A DNA stretch of 64,000 nucleotides from Actinospica durhamensis. GTDB lineage: Bacteria; Actinomycetota; Actinomycetes; Streptomycetales; Catenulisporaceae. Under the pieces are notes generated by a model that did no database searches, was not told where the DNA came from, and was given only the letters and a program-made list of their open reading frames with translations. The translations under genes were made by a program, and so were the position numbers. Within the stretch, counting starts at the first letter, position 1. The number at the start of each line of letters is the position of its first letter. The stretch spans positions 1-64,000 of the forward strand of contig NZ_JAGSOG010000001.1 of NCBI RefSeq assembly GCF_018139695.1. Reading direction: 5' to 3'. This document shows positions 27,334 to 36,907 of this stretch, in pieces.

Positions 27334-27543
27334 CTTGTACCGTCCCCCGAGAAGGACCGAGCGCGCCGGGCCCCGACACGCGAGGACTGCGCGCTTCGGC
27401 GGCGCACGGAATCCTCCGCCGCGTGCCCGAAGGCGCTGTATTGACCCGCTTACTGCCCCAGTGCGCCCCTTGTCCGCGCTGTCCAAGTGGCATGTGCCCT
27501 GATCAGGAAGCTGGAAAACCCAACGGAAAGCCACGGTTTCGTG

Positions 27544-30129
27544 TCATCCGCGGATGAGTCGGGCAACCAGTGCGGTCCAACCGGTCTGGTGGGAGGCGCC
27601 GAGGCCGCGGCCGGTGTCGGCGTGGAAGTACTCGTAGAACCAGGGCCGCTCGCCCCAGCGCGGGTCGGTTTGAAAGAGTTCTGTCTCCCCCAGCACCGGC
27701 CGGCGCCCGTCCCGGTCCGGCCGGAAGATATCGAGCAGCCCCTCGCGCAGTTCCCCCGGCAGCTTGCGCCGGTCCGTGGGCAGCACCACCTGGCCGTCGA
27801 GCGCCCCGAGCACCCGCTCGACCGTCTCGATCAGCAGGTAGTTCATCGGCATCCAGATCGGCCCGCGCCAGTTGGAGTTGCCGCCGAACAGCCCCGAGGT
27901 GGATTCGCCGGGCTCGTAGTCCACCCCCGCGTGCATCCCGGCCACGTCCACCTCGAAGGGGTGCTCGCGGTGATAGCGCGAGAGCGAGCGCACGCCGTAG
28001 GGCGAGCGGAACTCCTCCGGGTCGGCCACCCGGGCGAGCACCCGCTCGGCCTGGTCCACGTCCACCAGCGAGAAGATGAGCCCGCCGTCCTCGCGGAAGC
28101 GGGTGACCGAGCGGACGTACTCGGGCCGGCGGGTGGTGAACTCGACCAGGTGCCGGGCGAAGCGCGGCAGCCGGCGCAGCGTCTCCGGCGCGACCGGGAG
28201 CATGGCCAGCAGCGGCACGAGGCCGACCATCGAGCGCACCCGCATGGTGACGGTGGTCCCGTCCGGGCAGCGCAGCCGGTCGTAGAAGAACCCGTCGTCC
28301 TCGTCCCACAGCCCGCCGTCGTTGATGGCGGCCGCGATGTACGCGTAGTGCTCGGCGAACTTGCAGGCCATCTCCTCGTAGATGGGGTCGCGCAGCGCGA
28401 GCTCGATGGACATCTCCAGCATGGACAGGCAGTAGAAGCCCATCCACCCGGTCCCGTCGGACTGCTCGAGCACCCCGCCCACCGGCAGCTTGGACCGGTC
28501 GAAGGCGCCGATGTTGTCCAGGCCGAGGAAGCCGCCCTCGAAGATGTTGTTCTCCCCGTCGTCCTTCCGGTTGACCCAGTAGGTGAAGTTGAGCAGCAGC
28601 TTGTGGAAGCAGGCGCGCAGGAAGTCCACGTCCTGCCCGGCGGCCCGGTAGACCGCGAGTGAGGCCCAGGCCAGCACGGGCGGGTTCATGTCGTCGAAGT
28701 CCCACTCGTAGGCCGGCAGCAGGCCGTTGGCGTGCTGGTAGCGCTGGGACATGAAGGTGTAGAGCTGCTCCTTGGCCAGCCCCGGGTCGATCGCGCTGAC
28801 GGCGACGCAGTGGAACGCCAGGTCCCAGGCCGCGAACCAGGGGTACTCCCACGGGTCCGGCATGATGAACACGTCCCGCGCCCACAGGTGGCTCCAGGTC
28901 GCGTTGCGGTCGTGGGCCCGGTGCGCGGGCGGGAGCGGCTGGGCCGGGTCTCCCTCGAGCCAGCGGTGTACGTCGTAGTGGTAGAACTGCTGCGCCCAGA
29001 CGAGCCCGGCGTACGCCTGCCGCAGGATCCGCGCGTCGGTCGCGTCGACGCCGGGCGGGGTGACCGAGGCGTAGAACTCGTCGGCCTCCGCGGCGCGCGC
29101 GGCGAGACACGCGGTGGCGGCGTCGAGGTCGGGCAGCTCGTCGACGGTCTCGGTGAGGGTCAGGTGCAGCGTCTGCGTCTCGCCGGGAGCGAGCGACAGG
29201 ACGTAGTGCAGCGCCCCCTTCGTCCCCGAGAGCTCGGGATTGACCGTGTCGGCGCCCGTGACGACGTGGTCGCCGATGCCGTCCTTCGGGTAGGCGGAGG
29301 TGTTCTGCGAACCGTAGAGCAGCGCGGCGTTGGTCTCGTTGTCGCACAGCAGCGGCGTGGGCGCGGTGGCCGAGGAGACGTCGGTGAGCGTGAGCGAGGC
29401 GAAGTGCGGGTGCCGGGCCGTCAGCTGTCCCGGTGACCCGAGCACGCCGACCAGCCCGGAGTCCACCGCGTCCTCGATGTCCGCGGCCCGTCCCCAGGCC
29501 CACATGTTGCGCAGCCACAGGTGCGGAAGGACGTGCAGGGTGGCGGGATCCGGCCCGCAGTTGGTGACGCTCACGCGGATGGCGTACGCATGCGGCGAGG
29601 CCTTGGCGTAGTCGGCTGTAATGGCGAAGTAGCGGTCGGAGGCGAACACGTCCGTGTCGACGAGCTCGAACTCCGGCTCCAGCTTGGAGCGCCCCGCGTT
29701 CTCCTCACGCAGCCGTGCGTAAGGGAATTCGGCCTGCGGGTAGTGGTAGCGCCAGGAGAGGAAGGATCCGGTGGGTGTGGCGTCCTCGTACCACCAGTAG
29801 TCCTTGGCGTCCTCGCCGTGATTGCCCTCGGCGTTCACGAGTCCGAAGGCGCGCTCTTTCAGGATCGGGTCGTGCCCGTTCCAGAAGGCAAGGGAGAAGC
29901 ACCAGTCCTGGTTCCGGTTGCACAGGCCGGCCAAGCCGTCCTCGCTCCACCGGTAGACGCGCGAGCGGGCATGGTCGAATGGAAAGTACGACCACGCGTC
30001 CCCATCCGCGCTGTAGTCCTCGCGAACGGTTCCCCACGCCCGCTCGGACAGGTACGGCCCCCAGTCCCGCCAGGGAGCCGTACCCTCATCGGCCCCCGCC
30101 AACCGCTGGTGCTCGGAAGTTTCAGCCAC
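27544..30129 (-). CDS. GH63-type glucosidase
   Basis: 861 aa, no signal peptide, so cytoplasmic. Matches the large MGH/glucosidase group with an (alpha/alpha)6 barrel (GH63 clan): DWCFSLAFWNGHDPILKERAFG, TWSHLWARDVFIMPDPWEYPW (a catalytic-acid region), YQHANGLLPAYEWDFDDMNPP, GNSNWRGPIWMPMNYLLIE and GWTALVARLI at the end. Likely releases glucose from an alpha-linked glucoside or compatible-solute derivative; the exact substrate is not predictable. ATG start with GCACACTTGAGCC upstream and no strong ribosome site. Followed on the same strand by no partner; a small secreted peptide gene precedes it. Confidence 0.87.
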   Translation of the reverse strand: MAETSEHQRLAGADEGTAPWRDWGPYLSERAWGTVREDYSADGDAWSYFPFDHARSRVYRWSEDGLAGLCNRNQDWCFSLAFWNGHDPILKERAFGLVNAEGNHGEDAKDYWWYEDATPTGSFLSWRYHYPQAEFPYARLREENAGRSKLEPEFELVDTDVFASDRYFAITADYAKASPHAYAIRVSVTNCGPDPATLHVLPHLWLRNMWAWGRAADIEDAVDSGLVGVLGSPGQLTARHPHFASLTLTDVSSATAPTPLLCDNETNAALLYGSQNTSAYPKDGIGDHVVTGADTVNPELSGTKGALHYVLSLAPGETQTLHLTLTETVDELPDLDAATACLAARAAEADEFYASVTPPGVDATDARILRQAYAGLVWAQQFYHYDVHRWLEGDPAQPLPPAHRAHDRNATWSHLWARDVFIMPDPWEYPWFAAWDLAFHCVAVSAIDPGLAKEQLYTFMSQRYQHANGLLPAYEWDFDDMNPPVLAWASLAVYRAAGQDVDFLRACFHKLLLNFTYWVNRKDDGENNIFEGGFLGLDNIGAFDRSKLPVGGVLEQSDGTGWMGFYCLSMLEMSIELALRDPIYEEMACKFAEHYAYIAAAINDGGLWDEDDGFFYDRLRCPDGTTVTMRVRSMVGLVPLLAMLPVAPETLRRLPRFARHLVEFTTRRPEYVRSVTRFREDGGLIFSLVDVDQAERVLARVADPEEFRSPYGVRSLSRYHREHPFEVDVAGMHAGVDYEPGESTSGLFGGNSNWRGPIWMPMNYLLIETVERVLGALDGQVVLPTDRRKLPGELREGLLDIFRPDRDGRRPVLGETELFQTDPRWGERPWFYEYFHADTGRGLGASHQTGWTALVARLIRG

Positions 30130-30179
30130 GGCTCAAGTGTGCCGTGGGTCGTGCCGAACCGCTCGCGGAAAGCGAGGGG

Positions 30180-30362
30180 TCAGAACGAGACGACCTGGAA
30201 GGCGGCCTCCGACGTGGTGGGGGCGCCGCCCAGGCACGCCGCGCAGGCCACGTCCGAGCCGGACGCCGACGCGTGAGCTGTGGTCGTGGCGATTCCACCC
30301 ATCAGTAGGCCGAGCATGGCCAGTGTCGTTATTCGATAACGAACAGTACGGAACTTGGACAT
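30180..30362 (-). CDS. small secreted peptide with CAAC motif
   Basis: 60 aa. A clear Sec-type signal peptide: basic start, hydrophobic stretch TTLAMLGLLMGGIATTT and an AHA cleavage site near 31. The predicted mature peptide is about 29 residues with two cysteines in C40-A-A-C43 and a hydrophobic end (AFQVVSF). ATG 30362 has TGAGGGTG 5-6 nt upstream; GTG 30368 is an alternative. No modification enzyme is adjacent. It is divergent from a TrmB/LuxR-type regulator, which suggests a secreted signal or a regulator target rather than a housekeeping protein. I recognise no family. Confidence 0.7.
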   Translation of the reverse strand: MSKFRTVRYRITTLAMLGLLMGGIATTTAHASASGSDVACAACLGGAPTTSEAAFQVVSF

Positions 30363-30621
30363 TTTCACCCTCAGATCAACGCCGTTTGAGTGCGGCCTTT
30401 GTCATGTGCGGCCGCGGAAAGCGTACTCGTCCACCTTGGATTACGCTCTCTAGCTGGCAGTCCAGCCAGACTTAGTATGCTTTCACCCGGCAGGTGGCGG
30501 CGAGTCCGTGGGCCTGGCAAGTACGTGCCACGGAGCTACCTGCCACGGCTGACGGCAGCCAAGGCGACGACAGTGAGCTAGGGCGTGCAGGCAGGATTGA
30601 CCAAGGGAGTCGAAGCGGGCG
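30363..30621. promoter_or_regulatory. divergent promoter region with several dyads
   Basis: The 259-bp region between the small peptide and the regulator holds inverted repeats AGCGTA...TACGCT (about 30419-30448), CTGGC-N6-GCCAG (about 30454-30469), and GGCAGGTGGC (about 30489) with GCTACCTGCC (30535-30544), plus a direct repeat TGCCACGG (30526-30533 and 30541-30548, spacing 15). This density fits a shared operator region for the regulator. Confidence 0.5.
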
Positions 30622-31635
30622 ATGGCTGACATAGCCAGCAACATGGGGGAGCAGGTTCTCCACGCACTGGGTCTCGATCCCGTGAGCGTCCAGGTTTACC
30701 TCGCCATGCACGCCACCACGGGCGCCGACGCCGAACAGCTCGCCGGCAAGCTCAACCTCCAAGTCTCCGAGGTCGTCGACGCGCTCGACGAGCTGTCCGA
30801 TCTCACCCTCCTGCGCCCGGGCCTGAGCCCCGCCGACCGCCTGCGCCCGGTTTCGATCGAACGCGCCTTGCACACCCTGCTTCGCCAGCAGTCCGACCAG
30901 CTCACGGCACAGACCGAGGCGATCAGGACGCTTCAGGCCGCCATGGACGAGCTGTTCTCGATGCGTCCGGTCCGCTCCGACGTCCTGCGGGAGATCGACG
31001 TCGAGGTCATCATCGGGCGGGAGGCGATGCAGACGCGGATCGAGGCCCTGTTCGTCCAGGCTCAGCAGAGCATCTACTCGATGCTCCCGGGCGGCCCGCT
31101 GCCCAAGCCGTCGCTGGACGCCGCCCGCCCGTGGGACAGGGAGGCGATCGAGCGTGGAGTCCATGTCCGCGCGCTGTACCAGAACTCGGTCCGCGGCGAC
31201 CGGGGCATGCGGGAGTACATGGAGTGGTTCACGCAGATCGGCGCCGAGGTCCGGACCGCCCCGGTGATTCCCATGCGCCTCATCATGATCGACCGCACGA
31301 CCGCGGTCGTCGTGCAACCGCACCCGCACGAGCTCTTCCTGATCCGCGAGACCGGCATCCTGTTCCCGCTCAACGAGTACTGCGAGCTGGTCTGGGCGTC
31401 TGCGGAGAGGTTCGAGGCGGCGGAGCGGGAGGCGGAACCGGACGCGTTGCCGACCAGTCAGGAGCTGGCACTGCTTCGGCTACTCGCGGCCGGCAGCATC
31501 GACGAGGCGGCCGCGAAGAAGCTGGGCATCTCCGTGCGGACCGTGCGCCGGATGATGGCCGACCTGATGGAGCGGTTGGGAGCGACGAGCCGGTTCGAGG
31601 CGGGGTACAAGGCCACAAAACGGGGCTGGCTCTGA
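30622..31635 (+). CDS. TrmB-like / LuxR-type HTH regulator
   Basis: 337 aa. N-terminal winged-helix of the TrmB type (about 10-75: QVYLAMHATTGADAEQLAGKLNLQVSEV begins it), a helical linker, a central PLD-like sensor domain (about 130-255), and a C-terminal LuxR-type HTH (about 270-335: LLAAGSIDEAAAKKLGISVRTVRRMMADLMERLGATSRFEAG). This TrmB-PLD-LuxR layout is frequent in Streptomyces-like genomes and the ligand is unknown. ATG start; GGGAGTCG about 9 nt upstream is a weak ribosome site. Divergent from the secreted CAAC peptide. Confidence 0.87.
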   Translation: MADIASNMGEQVLHALGLDPVSVQVYLAMHATTGADAEQLAGKLNLQVSEVVDALDELSDLTLLRPGLSPADRLRPVSIERALHTLLRQQSDQLTAQTEAIRTLQAAMDELFSMRPVRSDVLREIDVEVIIGREAMQTRIEALFVQAQQSIYSMLPGGPLPKPSLDAARPWDREAIERGVHVRALYQNSVRGDRGMREYMEWFTQIGAEVRTAPVIPMRLIMIDRTTAVVVQPHPHELFLIRETGILFPLNEYCELVWASAERFEAAEREAEPDALPTSQELALLRLLAAGSIDEAAAKKLGISVRTVRRMMADLMERLGATSRFEAGYKATKRGWL

Positions 31636-31682
31636 GAGGTGGAGAGATCGGGGGGCGCGGCGGGCTCCAAGGGAGCCTGCCG

Positions 31683-31725
31683 CCCTGGGGCGGGGCCAGT
31701 GTGGGCCCGTGGCCCCGCCACAGGG
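31683..31725 (+). terminator. terminator of the HTH regulator
   Basis: 16-nt arms 31683-31698 and 31710-31725 pair except for one G-A mismatch, with an 11-nt loop, 48 bp past the stop codon. Confidence 0.75.
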
Positions 31726-31920
31726 GTTCAGGCAGCGGTTTCGCGATACCGCGCCGAGGGCCGGGAATCTGGTGGGGGATCCGGCTCGTGACACTGAGTC
31801 TGCCCTACCCGGCAGGCCGGTCTGAAGGGGTTCACAGTGGCATGACCCTGCCGGGCAGCAAGCTGCCAGACCCCGGTAATGACCTGCACTTTCGCAGAAT
31901 TTTGACGTCGGCGGGAGCAC

Positions 31921-31962
31921 GCTCGAAGGCCCTTCACCAACCTCGGTGAAGGGCCTTCGAGC
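31921..31962. terminator. terminator downstream of thiC (18-bp perfect stem)
   Basis: 31921-31938 and 31945-31962 are perfect reverse complements with a 6-nt loop. It lies about 60 bp past the thiC stop (reading leftwards) and could serve both directions. Confidence 0.88.
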
Positions 31963-31999
31963 TTGTCCCGGGCTTCTTTCGGCCACGAATGAACACGGT

Positions 32000-32016
32000 G
32001 GCGGGCACCGCCCGCC
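32000..32016 (-). terminator. short GC hairpin directly after thiC
   Basis: GGCGGG-CACCG-CCCGCC, 7 bp from the thiC stop; probably a first weak terminator or mRNA 3'-end stabiliser. Confidence 0.45.
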
Positions 32017-32022
32017 CCACCT

Positions 32023-33660
<1,638 letters not shown>

Positions 33661-33776
33661 CCGCGGTTGTTCGGTTGTCTCCGCCAGCGTAGCGCCTCCC
33701 CCCTGGCGGCACGACGGTGCCCGCGCGCTCCCCGTCACTCACCCGTGCGCGCGCTCGACACGGGTGCGCGGTCGTG

Positions 33777-33989
33777 TCAGAAGTCGCGCTTCTTCTGCAG
33801 CTGCCGCCGGCGGTAAGCCGGAATCGACATCATGAAGCGGTGGTAGGCGACGTAAAGCGCGCCGACCGCGACCGCACCGAGGGCGATGAACAGCAGGGAG
33901 TGCAGCGCCCAGCTGATGACCGATACCACGATCGATCCGACGATGAACACTCCGGCGACCACCATGACCGCCTTCAACCAGAACGGCAT
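33777..33989 (-). CDS. small two-TM membrane protein
   Basis: 70 aa. Two membrane segments (about 5-29 and 31-52), then a basic tail SIPAYRRRQLQKKRDF facing the cytoplasm by the positive-inside rule. ATG with GGGAAAGCGAG upstream. No family recognised. It has a 480-bp non-coding region with operator-like repeats upstream. Confidence 0.72.
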   Translation of the reverse strand: MPFWLKAVMVVAGVFIVGSIVVSVISWALHSLLFIALGAVAVGALYVAYHRFMMSIPAYRRRQLQKKRDF

Positions 33990-34373
33990 CTCGCTTTCCC
34001 TACCCCTTCGAAATCTGTGTACGTCCTATGGGGAGAACGAGCGGCGGGTCGCCGGCGTTCCCTCCCCAAGCCACGATATATCGCGTTCGCGGTTCGCGCC
34101 AGCAGTCTGGCCCCCCGGGCGCGGCGGCGGGCAGGCGCGCAACGGGGACGCGGGAGCCGCACGCGCCGCCGGGGCGCGGCCCGGATTCGGCGCGCGCAGG
34201 GCGCGCGGAGGGCAGGGCGAGGAGGCACGCGGCGCCGTACGCGGAGCACGCGACGTGCGCGAGGGCGCCCGAAAGGCACGGGGAGAACCCACCCGGGCCC
34301 GCGGACGGGCGAAAGCGTTCAGCACTCGAGAACGCTTCGAAAGCGTTCGAAGGCATTCGGAAAACGCTCCCGA

Positions 34374-34400
34374 GGGAGCCGTGCCCACCACACGGCTCCC
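34374..34400 (-). terminator. second hairpin downstream of the MarR gene
   Basis: Perfect 10-bp stem GGGAGCCGTG / CACGGCTCCC with a 7-nt loop. Confidence 0.65.
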
Positions 34401-34412
34401 CGGATGCGCTTT

Positions 34413-34448
34413 AGCCCGCCGGCTCGTAAAACGACGATCCGGCGGGCT
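34413..34448 (-). terminator. terminator of the lysine-tailed MarR gene
   Basis: Perfect 10-bp stem AGCCCGCCGG / CCGGCGGGCT with a 16-nt loop, 22 bp past the MarR stop codon. Confidence 0.7.
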
Positions 34449-34470
34449 GGACAAGCGTGAAGGGTGCTAC

Positions 34471-35028
34471 TCAGGCCTTCTTGGCCCGCGAGGCGGTCTT
34501 CTTCGTCGCGGCCTTCTTGGCCGGACGCGTCACCGCCTTCTTCGCAGGGGCCTTACGAGCCGGGCGGGCGGCCGGAGCCTCCGCCTCGGCGAAGGAGGCC
34601 TTTCCGTCCGCGAACGCGGCGCGGCACTTCTCCAGCAGCTTGCGCAGCGTCGCCTGGTCGGTCTTGGACAGCTGGCCGGCGAGCAGCCCCTCGACCTCCT
34701 CGACCTTCTTGTCCGCGCGCGCGAGCAGGCTCTTGCCGCTGCGGGTGATGGTGGTCTCCATCGCCCGGCCCTGACCGGGCACCGTGCGGCGCTCGATCAG
34801 ACCCTTCACCGTGAGGTTCCCGAGCACCGTGGTCATCGTCTGCGGAGTGACCAGGCATTGGCGGGCGAGCTCCGCCCCGCTGATGCCCGGCGTCTCAGCG
34901 ATCACCAACAGCGCCGAGTACTGCGGGACTGTCAGACCCATGGGTCGCAGCACCGCGTCCTTAGCTCCGGAGAGCTCTTGCTCAAGGCTCTTGACCACGT
35001 GGCCGAGCCGGTCATCCATTGCTGTCAT
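34471..35028 (-). CDS. MarR family regulator with histone-like Lys/Ala tail
   Basis: 185 aa. MarR winged helix (about 10-140): LTVPQYSALLVIAETPGISGAELARQC as the start of the DNA-binding part and QTMTTVLGNLTVKGLIERR as recognition helix and wing. After residue 145 comes a Lys/Ala/Pro/Thr tail with repeated PAKKA and KKTA motifs, like histone H1 or mycobacterial HupB tails. ATG 35028 follows TATGAT by 7 nt with no ribosome site, so the mRNA is probably leaderless; ATG 35040 and 35019 are alternatives. Divergent from a phage-holin-like membrane gene. Confidence 0.85.
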   Translation of the reverse strand: MTAMDDRLGHVVKSLEQELSGAKDAVLRPMGLTVPQYSALLVIAETPGISGAELARQCLVTPQTMTTVLGNLTVKGLIERRTVPGQGRAMETTITRSGKSLLARADKKVEEVEGLLAGQLSKTDQATLRKLLEKCRAAFADGKASFAEAEAPAARPARKAPAKKAVTRPAKKAATKKTASRAKKA

Positions 35029-35188
35029 AGCGTCGATCATATCCTGTGTCGCACAAAATGCCCGTTTTTGCGTCGGGCCCTGACGCGTACGGGTGATACA
35101 CAGCGCCCTGCGAGCGCCACCCGGGTTGTGTGCAACAGCTTGCCACAGGTTCTCGACCGCAGGGTGCGGATTGGGGCAACATTCGCCC

Positions 35189-35578
35189 ATGAAGAAATTC
35201 GTCATCAAGATCGGCGTGAACGCAGTAGCACTCTGGGTGGCCTCGCTGATACTGAAGTCCGGCATCACCTTCGACCGAGCGGGTGGGTCCAACGTCCAAC
35301 TGGTCGAGACGGTGCTCATCGTGGCGCTCATCTTCGGCTTGGTCAACACGTTCATCCGCCCGATCGTGAAGCTGTTCAGCCTCGGCCTGATCGTGCTCAC
35401 CGTGGGCCTGATCACCTTCGTCATCAATGCTCTGATGCTGATGTTGACCTCTGCCATCTGTGGGCACTTGGCCGTCCACTTCCACGTGAAGAACTTCGTC
35501 GCCGCGCTCATCGGCTCGCTCATCATCACCGCGGTTTCGATGGTGCTGCACACGGTGCTGCCGGACGACGCGAAGTGA
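35189..35578 (+). CDS. YvlD/phage-holin-4 family membrane protein
   Basis: 129 aa, four hydrophobic segments: about 4-22, 36-58, 60-82 (LGLIVLTVGLITFVINALML) and 100-121. FGLVNTFIRPIVKLFSLG is the hallmark of the YvlD/DUF360 family of small envelope proteins, annotated as phage holin family without lytic evidence. ATG start. Divergent from the lysine-tailed MarR gene. Confidence 0.88.
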   Translation: MKKFVIKIGVNAVALWVASLILKSGITFDRAGGSNVQLVETVLIVALIFGLVNTFIRPIVKLFSLGLIVLTVGLITFVINALMLMLTSAICGHLAVHFHVKNFVAALIGSLIITAVSMVLHTVLPDDAK

Positions 35579-35723
35579 GCAAGCCCACAGCGTCCATCCG
35601 GCGGTCTCGAGCGGCGGGCCGCTGATCGGAGCCGGTCGGATCCGTACTACGGTTGCCTGGCAGACTTCGAAGTGTGCCGGTCCTGACGGCCACACCGACG
35701 CACGCCTGAAGCGAGGGAACCAC

Positions 35724-35819
35724 GTGACATCCGCGGGAGCGAGGACGCCGACGTCCGCGCGCACGCCTGCCCCCACGCGCGTCCGTTCGGCCCTATGCCG
35801 GGCCCGGGGCACCCGGTGA
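35724..35819 (+). CDS. 31-codon leader ORF coupled to the FN3K-like gene
   Basis: GTG at 35724 with GAGGGA 5 nt upstream. 31 codons (Arg/Thr/Pro/Ala rich) end at TGA 35817-35819, which overlaps the ATG (35819) of the kinase as TGATG. The kinase has no ribosome site of its own at 35819, so coupled translation is likely. No similarity recognised. Confidence 0.4.
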   Translation: MTSAGARTPTSARTPAPTRVRSALCRARGTR

Positions 35820-36667
35820 TGATCGGGGACCGGGTGGCCGCCGTGCTCGGCGCCAAGGTGGCCGGGGTGACCGCGCTCGGCACGGGGGCCGGGGGCAGCG
35901 GGGTCTACCGCGTCTCCCTGCTGTCCGGCGAGACCGTGTTCGCCAAGTCCTACCAGGGCGAGGCACCCGGCTTCCTCGCCGCGGAGGCCGCCGGCCTGCG
36001 CTGGTTGCGCGAGGCCGACGGGGCGCCGGTGCCCGAGGTGCTCGGCGAGTGCGAGGATCTGCTGGTCACCGGCTTCATCACGCCCGGACGGCCCACTCCG
36101 GCCGGGGCCGAGGCGTTCGGCCGGGAACTGGCCACGATGCACGCGCGCGGCGCGCAGTCCTTCGGAGCCGCGTGGCCGGGTTATATCGGGGCCCTGTCGA
36201 TGGACAACACGGAGTCCGACGACTGGGCCGCCTTCTACACCGAACGGCGGGTACTGCCCTACCTGCGGGCGGCAGTGCGCCGCGGCGCGCTGGACCTGGA
36301 CCAGGCCTCGCTGGTGGAGCGGGTGTGCGGGCGGATCGAGGAACTGGCCGGACCGCCGGAACTGCCGGCCCGGCTGCACGGGGATCTGTGGGCCGGCAAC
36401 GTCCAGTGGGATGTCAGAGGTCGAGCCTGGCTGATCGACCCGGCGGCGCACGGCGGGCACCGCGAGACCGATCTGGCGATGATGGCCCTGTTCGAGACCC
36501 CGCTGCTGGAGACGACCCTCGCCGCGTACGACGAGGTGCATCCGCTCGAGGACGGCTGGCGCGAGCGCGTGGCCCTGCACCAACTGCACCCGCTGCTGGT
36601 GCACGCGGCCTTGTTCGGCGGCTCCTACGGGGAGCAGGCCGTGGCCGCCGCGCGGCAGTACCTCTAG
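35819..36667 (+). CDS. fructosamine-3-kinase-like protein
   Basis: 282 aa of the FN3K/aminoglycoside-phosphotransferase fold. FAKSYQGEAPGFLAAEAAGLRW near the N-terminus carries the ATP-binding lysine. The catalytic loop LHGDLWAGNVQW and LIDPAAHGGHRETDLAMM are diagnostic of fructosamine/ketosamine kinases, which phosphorylate glycated lysines and start protein deglycation. Start 35819 is preferred because of the TGATG overlap with the leader ORF; ATG 35795 (MPGPGHPV) is the alternative. Confidence 0.9.
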   Translation: MIGDRVAAVLGAKVAGVTALGTGAGGSGVYRVSLLSGETVFAKSYQGEAPGFLAAEAAGLRWLREADGAPVPEVLGECEDLLVTGFITPGRPTPAGAEAFGRELATMHARGAQSFGAAWPGYIGALSMDNTESDDWAAFYTERRVLPYLRAAVRRGALDLDQASLVERVCGRIEELAGPPELPARLHGDLWAGNVQWDVRGRAWLIDPAAHGGHRETDLAMMALFETPLLETTLAAYDEVHPLEDGWRERVALHQLHPLLVHAALFGGSYGEQAVAAARQYL

Positions 36668-36907
36668 CCGGCGAACCTCCAGTCGGCGATCCACAGCCCC
36701 GGCGGTCCGTAGCACGCCGCCACGGTCCGGTTGCGCCCGGTACGCCCTACTGCGTCCGCAGCTCGATCAGGACACGATTCGGACGCGGACGGGCAAAACC
36801 TGAGTCATAGCCGGTACAGGGAGTGGACGAGCACCGATTAGAGTGGCCGCTCGGTGGGGCTCGAGCCGGTTCGAGGCGATCCGGGAGAATCACGAGGAGC
36901 TTGCCCA

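Larger units (their letters stand above)
31636..32022. other. non-coding region between the HTH regulator and thiC
   Basis: 387 bp between convergent stop codons with no supportable gene; opposite-strand frames are Cys/Pro-rich shadows. It holds three hairpins listed separately and a segment (about 31800-31875) with short CTGCCGGGCAG-like dyads. Confidence 0.6.
33990..34470. other. 480-bp non-coding region with operator-like repeats
   Basis: All frames here are Arg/Ala-rich shadows with no ribosome sites. Contents: the perfect palindrome CGATATATCG (34074-34083), four half-sites of AAGCGTT/AACGCTT in alternating orientation (34313-34319, 34331-34337, 34341-34347, 34363-34369), and two terminator hairpins of the MarR gene (34374-34400, 34413-34448). 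The region is upstream of the small membrane protein gene. Confidence 0.6.

Noticed and set aside
31480-31986. 168-aa minus-strand frame after the HTH regulator
   Set aside because: Cys/Pro-rich, overlaps the regulator's 3' end and two terminator hairpins, and has no ribosome site.
34331-34347. LexA (SOS) box in the AACGCTT-AAGCGTT array
   Set aside because: The half-sites are AACGCTT/AAGCGTT with a 3-nt spacer, not the GAAC-N4-GTTC of actinobacterial LexA boxes.
36680-36830. Minus-strand fragment ending in WIADWRFAG behind the fructosamine-kinase-like gene
   Set aside because: The peptide end looks protein-like, but the frame opens directly after a stop with no start codon or ribosome site; too little to call a gene.
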